A stretch of 64,000 bases of DNA. Source: Closterium sp. Naga37s-1 (Eukaryota; Streptophyta; Zygnematophyceae; Desmidiales; Closteriaceae). The stretch is from contig CANJKZ010000267.1 of NCBI GenBank assembly GCA_947471745.1, positions 2,497,001-2,561,000 on the forward strand, given 5' to 3'. Shown here in pieces: positions 23,401-32,520 of this stretch. Below the pieces are notes generated by a model. The model saw only the letters and a program-made list of their open reading frames with translations. It made no database searches and was not told the DNA's origin. Within the stretch, counting starts at the first letter, position 1; each line of letters begins with the position of its first letter. The position numbers and the translations under genes were made by a program.

Positions 23401-26400
23401 TAGTGAGTGATGATGAGTGTTGTGCAGGAGGAAGAGGAGATGTGGGGTGAAATGAATACGGAGGGGCTAGTGGCATGCCAAAATGAGAGGGAAGGAGGGC
23501 ATTCATAAGGAGATGAGTATCGGAGTAGTGACATGACAGCGACAGACTGACTGGCTGACCTGTGAAGAGCACGCCCACGGAGGTGACCATCATGACTCCG
23601 ATGAGGGAGAGAGATGGGGGAGAGATGGTGGGCGAGAAGGGAGGGCATTCAAAAGAAGATGAATATCGGAGCAGCGACTGGCAGGCTGACCTGTGAAGAG
23701 CACGCCCACGGAGATCACCATCATGACTTCGATGAGGGTGGAGTGCAAGGCTTGGAAAGAGAGATGATGGGCGAGGAGGGAGGGGATTCACAAGGAGGTG
23801 ACTAGCAGGCAGGCAGGCTGACCTGTGAAGAGCACACCCACGGAGATCACCATCATGACTCCGATGAGACGAAAGCTGATAGGCTCCAACCTGCCGCCCG
23901 TGGCGTGGGCGTGACATAGGGTGGCATAGGGTGGCATGGGGGCATGGGCAGTGCAGCAAGGCGGCATAAGGAGGACATTGTGAGTGGATCAGAAGCAGAG
24001 GCAGAGCAGCAGGAACACAGGGGCGCGGCGGGCCTTGCAGTGGAGAGATGCCATTTGAAAGCAGCTCTTGACTCCCTTGAGTAAACTGTAAAACACATCA
24101 ACACGACTCTGAAGATAAGGCTAAGTGCAGCAGGGGCCAGAGGCTCTGGACTTAGCTGTGCAGAGACGTGGGCAGGGGGAGACAGGGAGGACATTGAATT
24201 GAAACACACTTTGAGTGGTGTTGAATGAGATGAGATGAGATGAGATGAGATGAGATGAGATGAGATGAGATGAGAGCGCACCTGAAGATGAAGGCAAAGA
24301 GCAGCAGGAACATGGGCGCACTGGACTTGCACTGCCGTGTGGTGTGGTGTGGTGTGGTGGGGACAAACAGGAGCGTGGGGAGGGAAGTGAGTGGGAGCGC
24401 CGAAAGCAAGGAAGGGGATGGGAATGCAAGCGGGGTGCGTGTGTCTGTGGCGGGTGGTGGGGAAAACGGGAAGCGGGGAGGGGGATTTGGAAGGGAGGGA
24501 GTGGCAAGGGCCGAAAGTGTGGTGCATGCATGACTGATGATAAACGAAGAGTGATAGTGTGAGTAACTAACAATGAGTGATAATGAGTACTGATGAGTAA
24601 TGATGAGCGATGATGAGTCATACCGTACCGTACCATGGTGTAGAAGGTGAGTGTGATGTAAGCGAGTGACTGATTGGAGAGGGCGATGTCAACTGCTGTT
24701 GCCACCGCTGTGGGGATCACTGCTCGTTGCCCCACCGGTACATACCATGCCATGCCATGCCAGCACATGACACCATCATGAGGAGAGGATTCATTCATGG
24801 AAGGACATGCCATGTCATGCCAACCAACCAACCCATGGCCAATAAAGGAGCATCCATCCATGGCATGGCATGGCACAGACGCAGAAACCAGCACCCATGG
24901 CACGAATGGAGTGCATGCGAGACGAGAATGGCAGGCAAGTGGACGAGACGAGCGAGTCTAGTGATAAGCCGGACAGAGGGCAAACGGGTCCAGAGCGGAC
25001 ACGGGGCGAGAGGGTGTGAGAGCAGAGGGGGGAGCATCGTAGGCAGAGGAAAGTGGCAAGTGGCACACGTGGGAGCCAGAGCAGGGGCGTACCTCTGAGG
25101 CAGTAGTCGCGGGAGGAGAGGGGGAGCGGGGGGAGTGCGGAGGGGAAGGCGGAGTGCAGCAGCGCGGAGGCCATGACGGCTTGCTGCGCGAAGTGGAAGG
25201 CCGTGAGCAGCAGTGGCGCGGGGAAGCGGCCGTGCTGCTGCCCTATCAGCATCTTGTTGTATCTGTGGGGGTTGGGGCGGGGACAGGAGGAGAGGGGTGG
25301 TAGGGGGAAAGAGAGCGGGGGGAGCGCGGAGGCCATGAGCACCGTCAGCAGCAGTGGCGCGGGGAAGCAGCCGTGCTGCTGCCATATCAGCATCTTGTTG
25401 TACCTGCGGGGGGAGGGGTGCGGGCAGAGAGAGGGGGCGGGGGTGGGGGGAGAGGGGGGGAAGGGGGGTAAGAAGGGTAGCAGAAGAGGCGACGAGGGGA
25501 AGAAGAGGGGGAAGAGGAGTGAAAGTGGGGGAAGGAGGGGAAGAAGAATGGAATAAGAGTGGCTTACACGCTGAGCGCGGTGCTTACAGGCTGAGAGCGG
25601 TGCTTACACGCTGAGCGCGGTGCTTACAGGCTGAGCGCGGTGCTTACAGGCTGAGCGCGGTGCTTACAGGCTGAGCGCGGTGCTTACAGGCTGAGCGCGG
25701 TGCTTACAGGCTGAGCGCGGTGCTGAAGGTGTACCAGAGCAGCAGCAGCGTCAACACGCGTGCCACGGGCCAAAGGCTGCGAGGGTCGCACCACACGCGC
25801 ACGCGCACCCCTCCCCACCCCACACTCGCCCTCACGCTGCCGCTGCTGCCACCACCCACACCAGTCACAGCCCCGCCAGTGATAGAACCACCAGCAGTAG
25901 CACCACTAGCAGCACCAACGGCGGCAGGCAGCCAGTTTTTAGCCGCCATTCCGTCCCCCGACCTGCTCCGCTCCACTCGTCTCTCCCGCACCCTCCCTGC
26001 CCGCCGCTCCCCCGCCCTTCCCCTTCCCCCATCGCTCGCCTCGTCAATCTCAGAGTCCGTCTCTCTAGCGCTGCTGTACGCGCTACCGCCGTGCCTCTCG
26101 CTCAACCCTACCGCGTGTCTCTCACCAAACCCTAATCCGTGTCTCTCGGGTAATTCAATCAAAGGCCGCACGTCCTCCTCCCCCCCCTCTCTCCCTTCTC
26201 CTCTCCCTCGCTCGCTCAAGCCATCCTCGTCACCACTGCGACTGACGCCGTCAATTTCGGGTCTGACGTCATTTCCTCCATCCCGCACCTGCAGCTCCAC
26301 CGATGCCTCGCTGGCATGACGTGTCACGCCGGCTAACCCTGCTGACGTCTTGACGGTGACGCTAACTGAGCTGTCGCCGCTGTCTCCGATAGTAATTAAG

Positions 26401-26573
26401 CTGTTGTTGCTCGAACCGCCTCTGTCGTCGATAACGACTGCGCTGCTGCTACTGGAAGCCCTGCTGCTGACGTCAGAGGCAACGGTCGCCGTATCTCGCG
26501 GTCGCGACGAGCTGCGAGGAGACGACTTCAATCGCGGAGTTAAAGCCCCATCATGTGGCCCGTTGGACCTCAT
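14466..26573 (-). CDS. SLC35C2/At1g06470-like sugar or nucleotide-sugar transporter (drug/metabolite superfamily)
   Basis: Likely multi-pass Golgi or endomembrane transporter; substrate unknown. Exons on the minus strand, 5' to 3': 26573-25708, 25262-25093, 24719-24634, 24331-24282, 23890-23823, 23346-23246, 16634-16450, 15891-15805, 15407-15313 and 14766-14466. The first codes a disordered Ser/Glu/Arg-rich tail of about 265 residues, then the first membrane segment LTLLLLWYTFSTALSLYNK. Family blocks follow: FPAPLLLTAFHFAQQAV, IPTAVATAVDIALSNQSL, KSSAPMFLLLFAFIF, ASGLRWVLIQVLLQ, YITPPMAVTCGLFSLALEP, TSAVTFSVAGTVKEGATIL, and VNLVGVLIIMIGVSLFNLH. Phases agree at every junction but one: exon 23346-23246 ends in phase 0 while exon 16634-16450 needs phase 1, and the family's K-E-x-Y residues are missing there, so a microexon may lie in the 6.6-kb intron. 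The Ser-rich last exon is a prediction. Confidence 0.85.
15190..15312 (-). repeat. Donor-derived repeat after transporter exon 9
   Basis: On the gene strand the exon ends CTGCACAG|gtaacc. The intron then repeats acctgcacag or acctgctcag every 16-33 bases, several followed by gtgacc or gtaccc. Confidence 0.75.
15455..15640. repeat. 20-bp G-rich minisatellite
   Basis: Units tggtggggcgaatattgggg with variants recur about nine times in the intron between transporter exons 8 and 9. Confidence 0.9.
15676..16030 (-). repeat. Three copies of transporter exon 8
   Basis: The block for TSAVTFSVAGTVKEGATIL is at 15805-15891 (taken as real, with acceptor catcag and donor gtgagc) and 15676-15770 (no good acceptor). 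A degraded copy at about 15975-16030 keeps only the HISAVTF part. Confidence 0.8.
16117..16500 (-). repeat. Tail copies of transporter exon 7
   Basis: The real exon tail GGVLAFLM|gtatgcc ends at 16450. Two further copies, with donors gtgagac near 16220 and gtatgcc near 16127, lie in the next intron. The middle copy also carries a gct-rich trinucleotide expansion. Confidence 0.8.
17008..17672. repeat. 36-bp minisatellite built from 12-bp sub-units
   Basis: About 18 units, each three 12-mers such as gggagggcaatt, gggagggcaacg and ggggacaatggg, lie in the large transporter intron. The unit length and base content give false Gly- and Pro-rich frames on both strands. Confidence 0.95.
17755..17988. 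repeat. 29-bp minisatellite, about 8 copies
   Basis: Near-identical units containing ggggcacaacagactatgct and ending acacggga follow the 36-bp array in the same intron. Confidence 0.95.
18063..18232. repeat. GCAGCAACCC repeat, left flank of the 9-bp satellite
   Basis: Units of 21-24 bp with caccccacctgcagcagcag or cacctgcagcaaccccaccc. The same motif forms the array at 22961-23245, so the large satellite is bracketed by one repeat family. Confidence 0.9.
18270..22938. repeat. 9-bp satellite (accgggaaa/accgggata/accgggcaa), about 4.7 kb
   Basis: More than 500 nonamers fill most of the transporter's 6.6-kb intron. The left half is more varied and has higher-order structure: a block with gagaccgagaaacc recurs at about 18729, 19112, 20848 and 21347, and gggctacagggaaacc at about 19633, 20488 and 21040. 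The right half (from about 21600) is more uniform. All the long Arg/Pro/Gly or Phe-Pro-Gly frames here are repeat artefacts. Confidence 0.97.
22961..23245 (-). repeat. Donor-derived CTGCAG|GTGGGG array after transporter exon 6
   Basis: On the gene strand the exon ends GTGCTGCTGCAG|gtgagg. Around 13 units of about 21 bp follow, each with ttgctgcaggtggggtgggg or a variant, so each repeats the exon tail and donor. Confidence 0.9.
23555..23890 (-). repeat. Three copies of the transporter exon 5 tail with donor
   Basis: The true exon 23823-23890 codes for LIGVMMVISVGVLFT. Copies of its last roughly 47 bases plus the gtcagcctg donor lie at about 23694-23742 and 23560-23608, about 130 bp apart. Confidence 0.85.
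23975..24331 (-). repeat. Degraded copy of transporter exon 4 and (TCATC)n next to its donor
   Basis: Exon 24331-24282 reads KSSAPMFLLLFAFIF. A diverged copy near 23985-24030 reads RAPVFLLLCLCF in one frame. Between them, a TCATC pentamer array of about ten copies (24226-24275) starts six bases after the donor. Confidence 0.7.
25093..25410 (-). repeat. Duplicated transporter exon 2
   Basis: The copy at 25262-25093 is complete (YNKMLIGQQHGRFPAPLL..CLR, donor gtacgc). The copy at about 25406-25320 starts the same way after acceptor ccgcag but lacks the FHFAQQAV part. Confidence 0.8.
25562..25707 (-). repeat. 20-bp array of exon tail plus splice donor, 7 copies
   Basis: On the gene strand, exon 1 ends with CACCGCGCTCAGCCT at 25708. 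The intron then repeats GTAAGCACCGCGCTCAGCCT about seven times with one or two substitutions. Each unit is the exon's last 15 bases plus the donor start, and the last unit runs into unrelated intron sequence. This is the clearest donor-seeded array here. Confidence 0.95.
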
Positions 26574-28218
26574 TACTTCTGCTAAGGGAATTAAGGCTGC
26601 ATGGAATAAGCCGAAGGCGCTTCAGCATGTCGAAGACACCATGATAGTTGGAGAATTGCTCATGAAGTGTGCCTGCTGAGCAGTGATACTGACGACTGTT
26701 CGGTGTCGCATGAACACGGTTCAGGTTCAGTATTGCTGCTTTCCGGTTCAGTAAGGGCGCGTGTCTTTTGGTGTAGACGTTCGAAAAGTAGAACCTTTCG
26801 ATGGTATCCCGTTTCGCAAATTCCGTTTTGAGCTGTTTGCGACGCTCGTGTGTCCAAATCAAAGTTTGAGAAAATAGTAGGACACTGAACTCGGGTCGAA
26901 TTTCCACGTGTACGTTTATCCATCGTGTGTTCTTCTACTCACGCGCGATGAAGCTGCGATAATCACGACAAACACGAAATTGATTTTACATGGTTACCCA
27001 ATCCCGATTCGGTCACGAACAACACTGTATAGGTTGGGTAACCTAAGAAAGTAGGACGCGACTCGCACGAGTTCTGTACAAAGTCGAACTTCAAAACTCG
27101 AACTTTGTGTTTCCATGTGTTTATGAAAAGGGTGATGCTGCGATTCTACCTCCAAAAGTCGAGATACTCGACTACAAGTCGACCAAAGTTCAAATGCGTA
27201 AGTTCGAAAAAACATGAACTTTACAGTACACTCCGAAAGACACACGCCCTAAGGTGCCTTTCCGTTTGTGGAGGGTAGCAGAATATTGACGTGCGTAAAA
27301 CAGTGGGTGCAATCTTTCTTATCTTTCCACTACAAAACAAGCTGTATCTTATCACTAGTTATTCTGGTGTAAAGGCAAAACGGAAATAATATGACAGCAG
27401 CCATGTTTTTTTTTTTTTGCCCTTGAGCGACCTTTACCAGCGTATTAATTGGAAAAAATTTGACATCCACCATTGATTATCATATTTTTTATGGTAACAC
27501 TTGATGTAATTTCATCTTGAGTAATTACTAATAATCGTACAAAAAACTTACAACGAGTGCCTACTGAAATCTCTTCCCACGCCCCTGACATTCTTCCAAG
27601 CAAATGGGCCTGTCCAATCGCATGCGAAAGCGCTCAGCAGCCCACTGTGAAAGTGGCGGGACATTTGAATTTGATTTTCAGCGCCTCGGCAGGTCGTCCT
27701 CTGTGCACCCATTCACATCTACTGTACTGTCTTGCGCGCCCAGATGACGCCAGTTGCAGGTGCGCCCAGTCAACAACGGTGGTCGCTCCGCCATGGCTAC
27801 CCGACGGTGGCGGGCAAACGGACCAGGTGGCGAGTCAGGCGGGCGTAACTCGCTCCGCACAAGCCCTTTGCGTTCGCTCTGCGATCTCTTTCAAATTCGG
27901 CGCGTCTCCGAGTATTCTGTCCTTGAATTCCTTCTAGGACCTCTTCACAGCACAGACATCTCTCGTCACCTCCTCACCATCTCAGACAAACCTCATTCTT
28001 GTGAAACAGACAAGACTCATCGCATTGTCTCCAAGCATGAGCTTCTAATATTAAACTGTTTGTGAGGCTAGTTCATCGAAATTCGTCCTAGCGATATAGT
28101 AGTGCTCCTTCCTAGAGGCGGGTCCTCAAGCTCTGCCCGCAAGCACTGAGAGCTACCGTGTGCTTCACATACCCATCCGCACCGATCGATACCTCGTAGC
28201 GCCGAGCAGGTAGGCGCC
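26574..28218. other. Divergent intergenic region
   Basis: It separates the start codons of the transporter (minus) and the secreted protein (plus), so both promoters should lie here. It holds a MITE (26755-27249), an AT-rich part at about 27260-27560 with a poly-T run near 27406-27417, and a GC-richer 5' flank. No gene is recognised. Confidence 0.6.
26755..27249. mobile_element. Tourist-like MITE (PIF/Harbinger type)
   Basis: Terminal inverted repeats of about 27 bp share the pattern GGGCGYGTGTCTTTYGG, then diverge slightly. The element is flanked by TAA at 26752-26754 and 27250-27252, the usual 3-bp target of this superfamily. Length is 495 bp with no transposase. The interior has further short palindromes around gttcgaa and caaagttcgag. 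Three or four mismatches between the ends suggest it is not brand new. Confidence 0.82.
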
Positions 28219-31200
28219 ATGGGGCGAATGAATTACCAGGTCGTCGCGGCCTGCGCGTGTCTACTGCTGCTCCTATCCCACGCGTCCGCTAAGCCTCCCT
28301 CGTCCGAGCCGCCTTCCACCCACGAATCGGCTTCTTCCTCCAGTCCAGCCCCTTCTCCCAAACCGGCTGATTCTCCCAAACCTGCTCTCGCTCCCAAGCC
28401 TGCTCTCGCTCCCAAGCCTGCTCTCGCTCCCAAGCCTGCTCTCGCTCCCAAGCCTGCTCTCGCTCCCAAGCCTGCTCTCGCTCCCAAGCCTGCTCTCGCT
28501 CCCAAGCCTGCTCTCGCTCCCAAGCCTGCTCTCGCTCCCAAGCCTGCTCTCGCTCCCAAGCCTGCTCTCGCTCCCAAGCCTGCTCTTGCTCCCAAACCTG
28601 CTCTCGCTCCCAAGCCTGCTCTCGCTCCTAAGCCCTCTGCCTCCGTCAAAGCAGCCGGTTCACCCGAGCCTGCTCTTCCCCCGAAGCCGTCGCTCGCTCC
28701 AAAGCACGCGCCTTCCCCCAAGACCGCCCCCGCGCCTTCCTCCACATCCGCCCCCGCGCCCGCGGAGAAGGAGCCCGCGGAGAAGGAGTCCGCGCGGCTG
28801 AGCGCGGCGGACGAGGCGAAGCTGGAGGCGGAGGGATGGAAGCTGACGGCGGAGAACCTGAAGAAGCTGCGCGAGGAGGGCGCGCAAGTGCTGACGGAGG
28901 CGAACGTCCAGATGCTGACGGAGACGGATCCGTCAAGTCTGACGGAGGAAGACGGAGACGAGTACTTCCACTTCCACCACGTGGCGCACATGGCGCATCT
29001 GGCGCACATGGCGCACCTCGCGCAGCTGCAGAGCATGGAGGCGCACAACCAAGCGCAAGCCCCGGCGCACAACCACGCGCAAGCCCCGGCGCACGCGGTT
29101 CCGCCAGTCGGGAAGACCGCGGAAAAGAAGGCTGACGGCGCCGCGCAAACCACGGGCGAGAAGGTTGCCGGCGAGCAGAGCGTGGAAATTCCTAACATGG
29201 TGATTAAAGCCGCGGGGGTTAAGGGCCAGGACGTCGGCGATATTGAGAATGACATCCTCGTTACTGACGACGTGAGAGTCACCGGCAAGGAGATTGGTGT
29301 ACCCGCTATAGCGACATCCGTAAAAATTCCGAGCTCCGAAGCGGATCTCAGTCCCAAGGGCGTCGTGGCGGCTGCGGATGACGCGGGCGACATCGAGGCG
29401 ACTGATGCGAACAGCGACGAGACGGCGACGGCTGCGAAGGGCGACACGAAAGCGACAGTTGCGAAGGGCGACGCCAAGGCGACGAATGCGAAGGGCGACG
29501 CTAAGACGACGAATGCGAAGGGCGAACCGAAGGCTACAGAAGCGAAGGGCGACGCGAAGACTCCAGTTACCGAGGGCGAGGCCAAGGCTACAGCTGCGGA
29601 CGACGGCATCAAGGCTACAAATGCGAAGGCCGCGATTGGCGCCTATGAGAACGGGCCGTCGAAGCTGGCGGGCGTGAAATCGATGACCACCGGCGATGCC
29701 GACGCTGTTACCGATGCTCATACCGATGCTGATGCAGATGCTGATGCCGATGCTGATACCGATACTGATGCAGATGCTGATGCCGATGCTGATGCCGACG
29801 CTGCCGACGCTGCCGATGCTGATACCGGTGCTGATCCTGATGCTGATGCCGGCGCAGCTGACGCGGATTACCCTGACGCCGCCGGCAGTGGCGGCGCCTC
29901 ATCGGGCAGTAAGTACGTCAAGACTGCAATGGGTGGCGCCAAAGCAGAGGTCGACAGTAGCGCGTACGAGGAGGAGAGCTGTCCCGCGGCGCCGCTGGAC
30001 CAATGCGACTTCTACTTCGAGGGGCACCCGGAGGACGTCCCCGTCTTCCGCCTCGATAATGTCACACCCGATACCGTTATAAGCCCGCCGCTGGTGTCGA
30101 GCCGCATTCAGCAGATCATTGAGGTGGATCGCAGCGGCGCGGCGCAGTTCCTGTGCGCCATGGACGGCGTGCGCGGCGACGACAACCAGTTCTACCTCAC
30201 GAAACAGCAATCCACGCTGCACGTCCGCACCTTCCAAACGGTATGTGCACGGTGTCCTCACATTAGCTAATTTTCATTTTGTTATTATATTCTTGAAGAA
30301 TTCACTTGCTTATTCTGTTGCTACCGTTGCTCACCCCCGTCGTGCCCCTCGCCCCCTCCCCGCCCGCCCGCAGCTGTCCTCGCCGCGCGACAAGTTCGAG
30401 TCGCGGTGCGTGAAGCTGTGGATCGTGAACGCGCAGATCCCGGCGCCCAACGGCTCGGTGGTCAACACGGCGCCGGGCGACGACCTTCAGCACGACTACC
30501 CCGACGCGCGCCGCTGCGTCGTCTTCAAGACCGGCCCCGTCGCGCCGCAGTCCGTGTCGTGCGGCCGCCAGCCCGTCTTCGCGCAGGCCGTCGGCTCCCC
30601 GCCCGGAGATCTCGTCGTGCGCCCGTCCGCACCTTCCCCGCCCTCCGTGCCGGGTGCGCCCCGCGCGCCTGGTTCTCCGCCTTCTTCTCCCGACAGCCCG
30701 CCGGGGGGAGACTTTCCGCCCTCCTCCTCCTCCCCGCCGTCTCTCAAGACGAATACCGACAGCCCGCCCTCCCGCTCCCCCGCTTCTCCCCCTTCCCCCG
30801 ACTCCCCCTCCTCCCCCGGGACCCCCGATCGCCCCCCCTTTGCGGGGATCCAGACCTTGCAGCCGCCTTCCCCGCCCAAGCCCTCCCCCTCCCCGCGAGC
30901 TCCCGGGTCCCCTTCCCCCTCTCCCCCTGGCGTGCCTTCCACCGACCTTCCGCCGACGCCCCCGCACGCGCAGGTACTCATTCCCCCGCTGACTACCACC
31001 AAGACCCAGTCGCCCCCGCCCCGCACGTCCTCCCCGCCCCCGCCCACACCTTCCCCCGACTCCCCCTCCGGGCCAGTCACCCCCCAGTCCACCCCAAACA
31101 CCCCCGACGACACTCCCCCCGAGTCTCCCCCCGAGGGTTCCCCCGAGGCTCCCCCCGCGCCCATTCCCCCTGCGGAGTTCCCCAAGCCCACAGGGCCGTG

Positions 31201-31654
31201 CAAGATGATGTGTCCGGCCAACCCCCTGTCTCTCTGCGACTTTTACTTCGAGCAGCATCAGACCGCCGTGCCTCTTTTCCATCTCAACGGCACTGTTCCC
31301 GACTCGGCCATCAGCCCCGCGCTAAAGACAAACAAGCTGCCGCCCGGAAAGTTTGTCGAGGTGGATTCGGTGGACCACAACCGGCTGCAGATTTTGTCCT
31401 GTGTGGACTACGGGGTGGCGCCGGCGAGCTACAGGGAGATGTTTTACGTCACGGGGCAGATTGGGCGGCTGCACCGGCGGGCCACGGATGGGGAGAGCAT
31501 GCTGGGGTTCTATGATGGGGCGTGTGTGCGCGTGAAGCTGCAGTCGCTGCAGCTGGCTTATAACGAGACGAATGTGATTAATCTGAATCCCGGGGATGGA
31601 AACAAGGAGTTCCCGGAGTCGAGGCGATGCATCGTGTTCAAAACGGCCGTGTGA
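28219..31654 (+). CDS. Secreted Pro-rich protein with two copies of an unrecognised Cys domain
   Basis: Two exons, 28219-30240 (donor ACG|gtatgt) and 30374-31654, joined in phase 0 give 1,100 residues. Residues 1-24 form a signal peptide ending SHASA. An SPKPALAPKP-type repeat of 6-residue units follows (about residues 45-140), then an acidic/Ala region with HMAHLAHMAHLAQ, AKGDAKAT repeats and a DADADA run. Domain A (about 588-775) and domain B (about 946-1,100) align: both have CP..PL..CDFYFE, VP.F.L, PD..ISP, an FY.T segment, CV.L, NPGD or APGD, and end RRC.VFKT. A Ser-Pro-rich, extensin-like linker separates them. I infer a hydroxyproline-rich wall or matrix protein. I do not recognise the Cys domain; it is not a clear pherophorin match. 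Confidence 0.8.
28372..28632 (+). repeat. 18-bp coding repeat (PKPALA)
   Basis: About 14 nearly identical units cccaagcctgctctcgct encode the Lys-Pro-Ala repeat of the secreted protein. Confidence 0.95.
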
Positions 31655-32520
31655 GGGAGGGTGGAAGGAGGGATTGGACTTGAAGGAGAGGAGAGACTCT
31701 CTCTCCCCCTAATTCTCCAGCGGATGATGTTCCGTGCTAACCAGAAGGCAAGCGCAGCGCTTGCTTTGATCATAGGCTTGTTTTACTCTTAGGACGGGTC
31801 AGGACTCAGACGGTGTTAGGTGCAGAGGATGTAGAGCAAACATGGGTGCTGTCTACCGTAGTTTAGCAAGGCACAACATGGATGCATGCGTGCAAACTGA
31901 CTCTACCAGTGTTCTTGCTTGATACCTACAATACAGTCAATGCCAACCAAACCAAGTGCAGGTCTGGGACATGCCAAGCCAAGGCTAAATTTCAAGTCCC
32001 TGTGTTTCCTGGTACAGTACAGGTACACAACATATGGTCTTGGCTAGCAAGTTAGGCACAGAATGTTACTGGACAAGTTAGCAAAAAACAGCATACACAT
32101 GCAAGTGCCTGTCTGCTACAGTATCGTGCCACTTGGCATATCATGGGACTGCCTGCACCCGTCTCGGACATTTCAAGTTAGCAAGGCACACCATGGAACC
32201 GAATGTTGTTAACTGGACAACTCAAGTTAGCAGAAACCAGAATACCGTACGTGCATGTTCCCGCACCTCACCACCTTTTCACTCGCCACCTCCCAGTTGT
32301 GCCTTCACTGCAGTGTGCCGCTGGCAGTGGCGCTGGGAGCAGATGGAGCAGATGGGGCAGATGGGGCAGGCATCACCCCCCCACTGGGAGGGCGGTGAGG
32401 CAGTCTACCGCAGAGGAGGGAGTGTGCAGTGCAGCAGTGCGGGTGCAGCAGACGCGGCATTCACCAGCGCCTTGCTGTGGCCATTCAATAATAGATGGCG
32501 CCTTGTCTTGTGCTGTGCCT
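31655..32520. other. Intergenic region, convergent genes
   Basis: It is the 3' flank of the secreted-protein gene. From about 32296 a roughly 215-bp block (ttcactgcag..ctggcagtggcgctgggagcag) is repeated in diverged form from about 32511. No gene is recognised. Confidence 0.6.

Noticed and set aside
17950-23648. Long Arg/Phe/Pro/Gly frames such as FPGFPVSR and GNRETGKP
   Set aside because: All derive from the 9-bp satellite, whose length is divisible by three. They overlap on both strands and lie inside an intron.
27557-28065. Small reading frames upstream of the secreted-protein gene
   Set aside because: No motif, no family likeness and overlapping alternatives; more likely promoter or leader sequence.
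28233-29612. Antisense frame of 459 residues across the secreted-protein gene
   Set aside because: A shadow of the GC-rich coding repeat on the other strand; the plus frame has the signal peptide and paired domains.
28219-31654. Calling the secreted protein a pherophorin
   Set aside because: Pro-rich linker and Cys domains are reminiscent, but the Cys pattern and CDFYFE/VFKT motifs do not fit the pherophorin signature I know.
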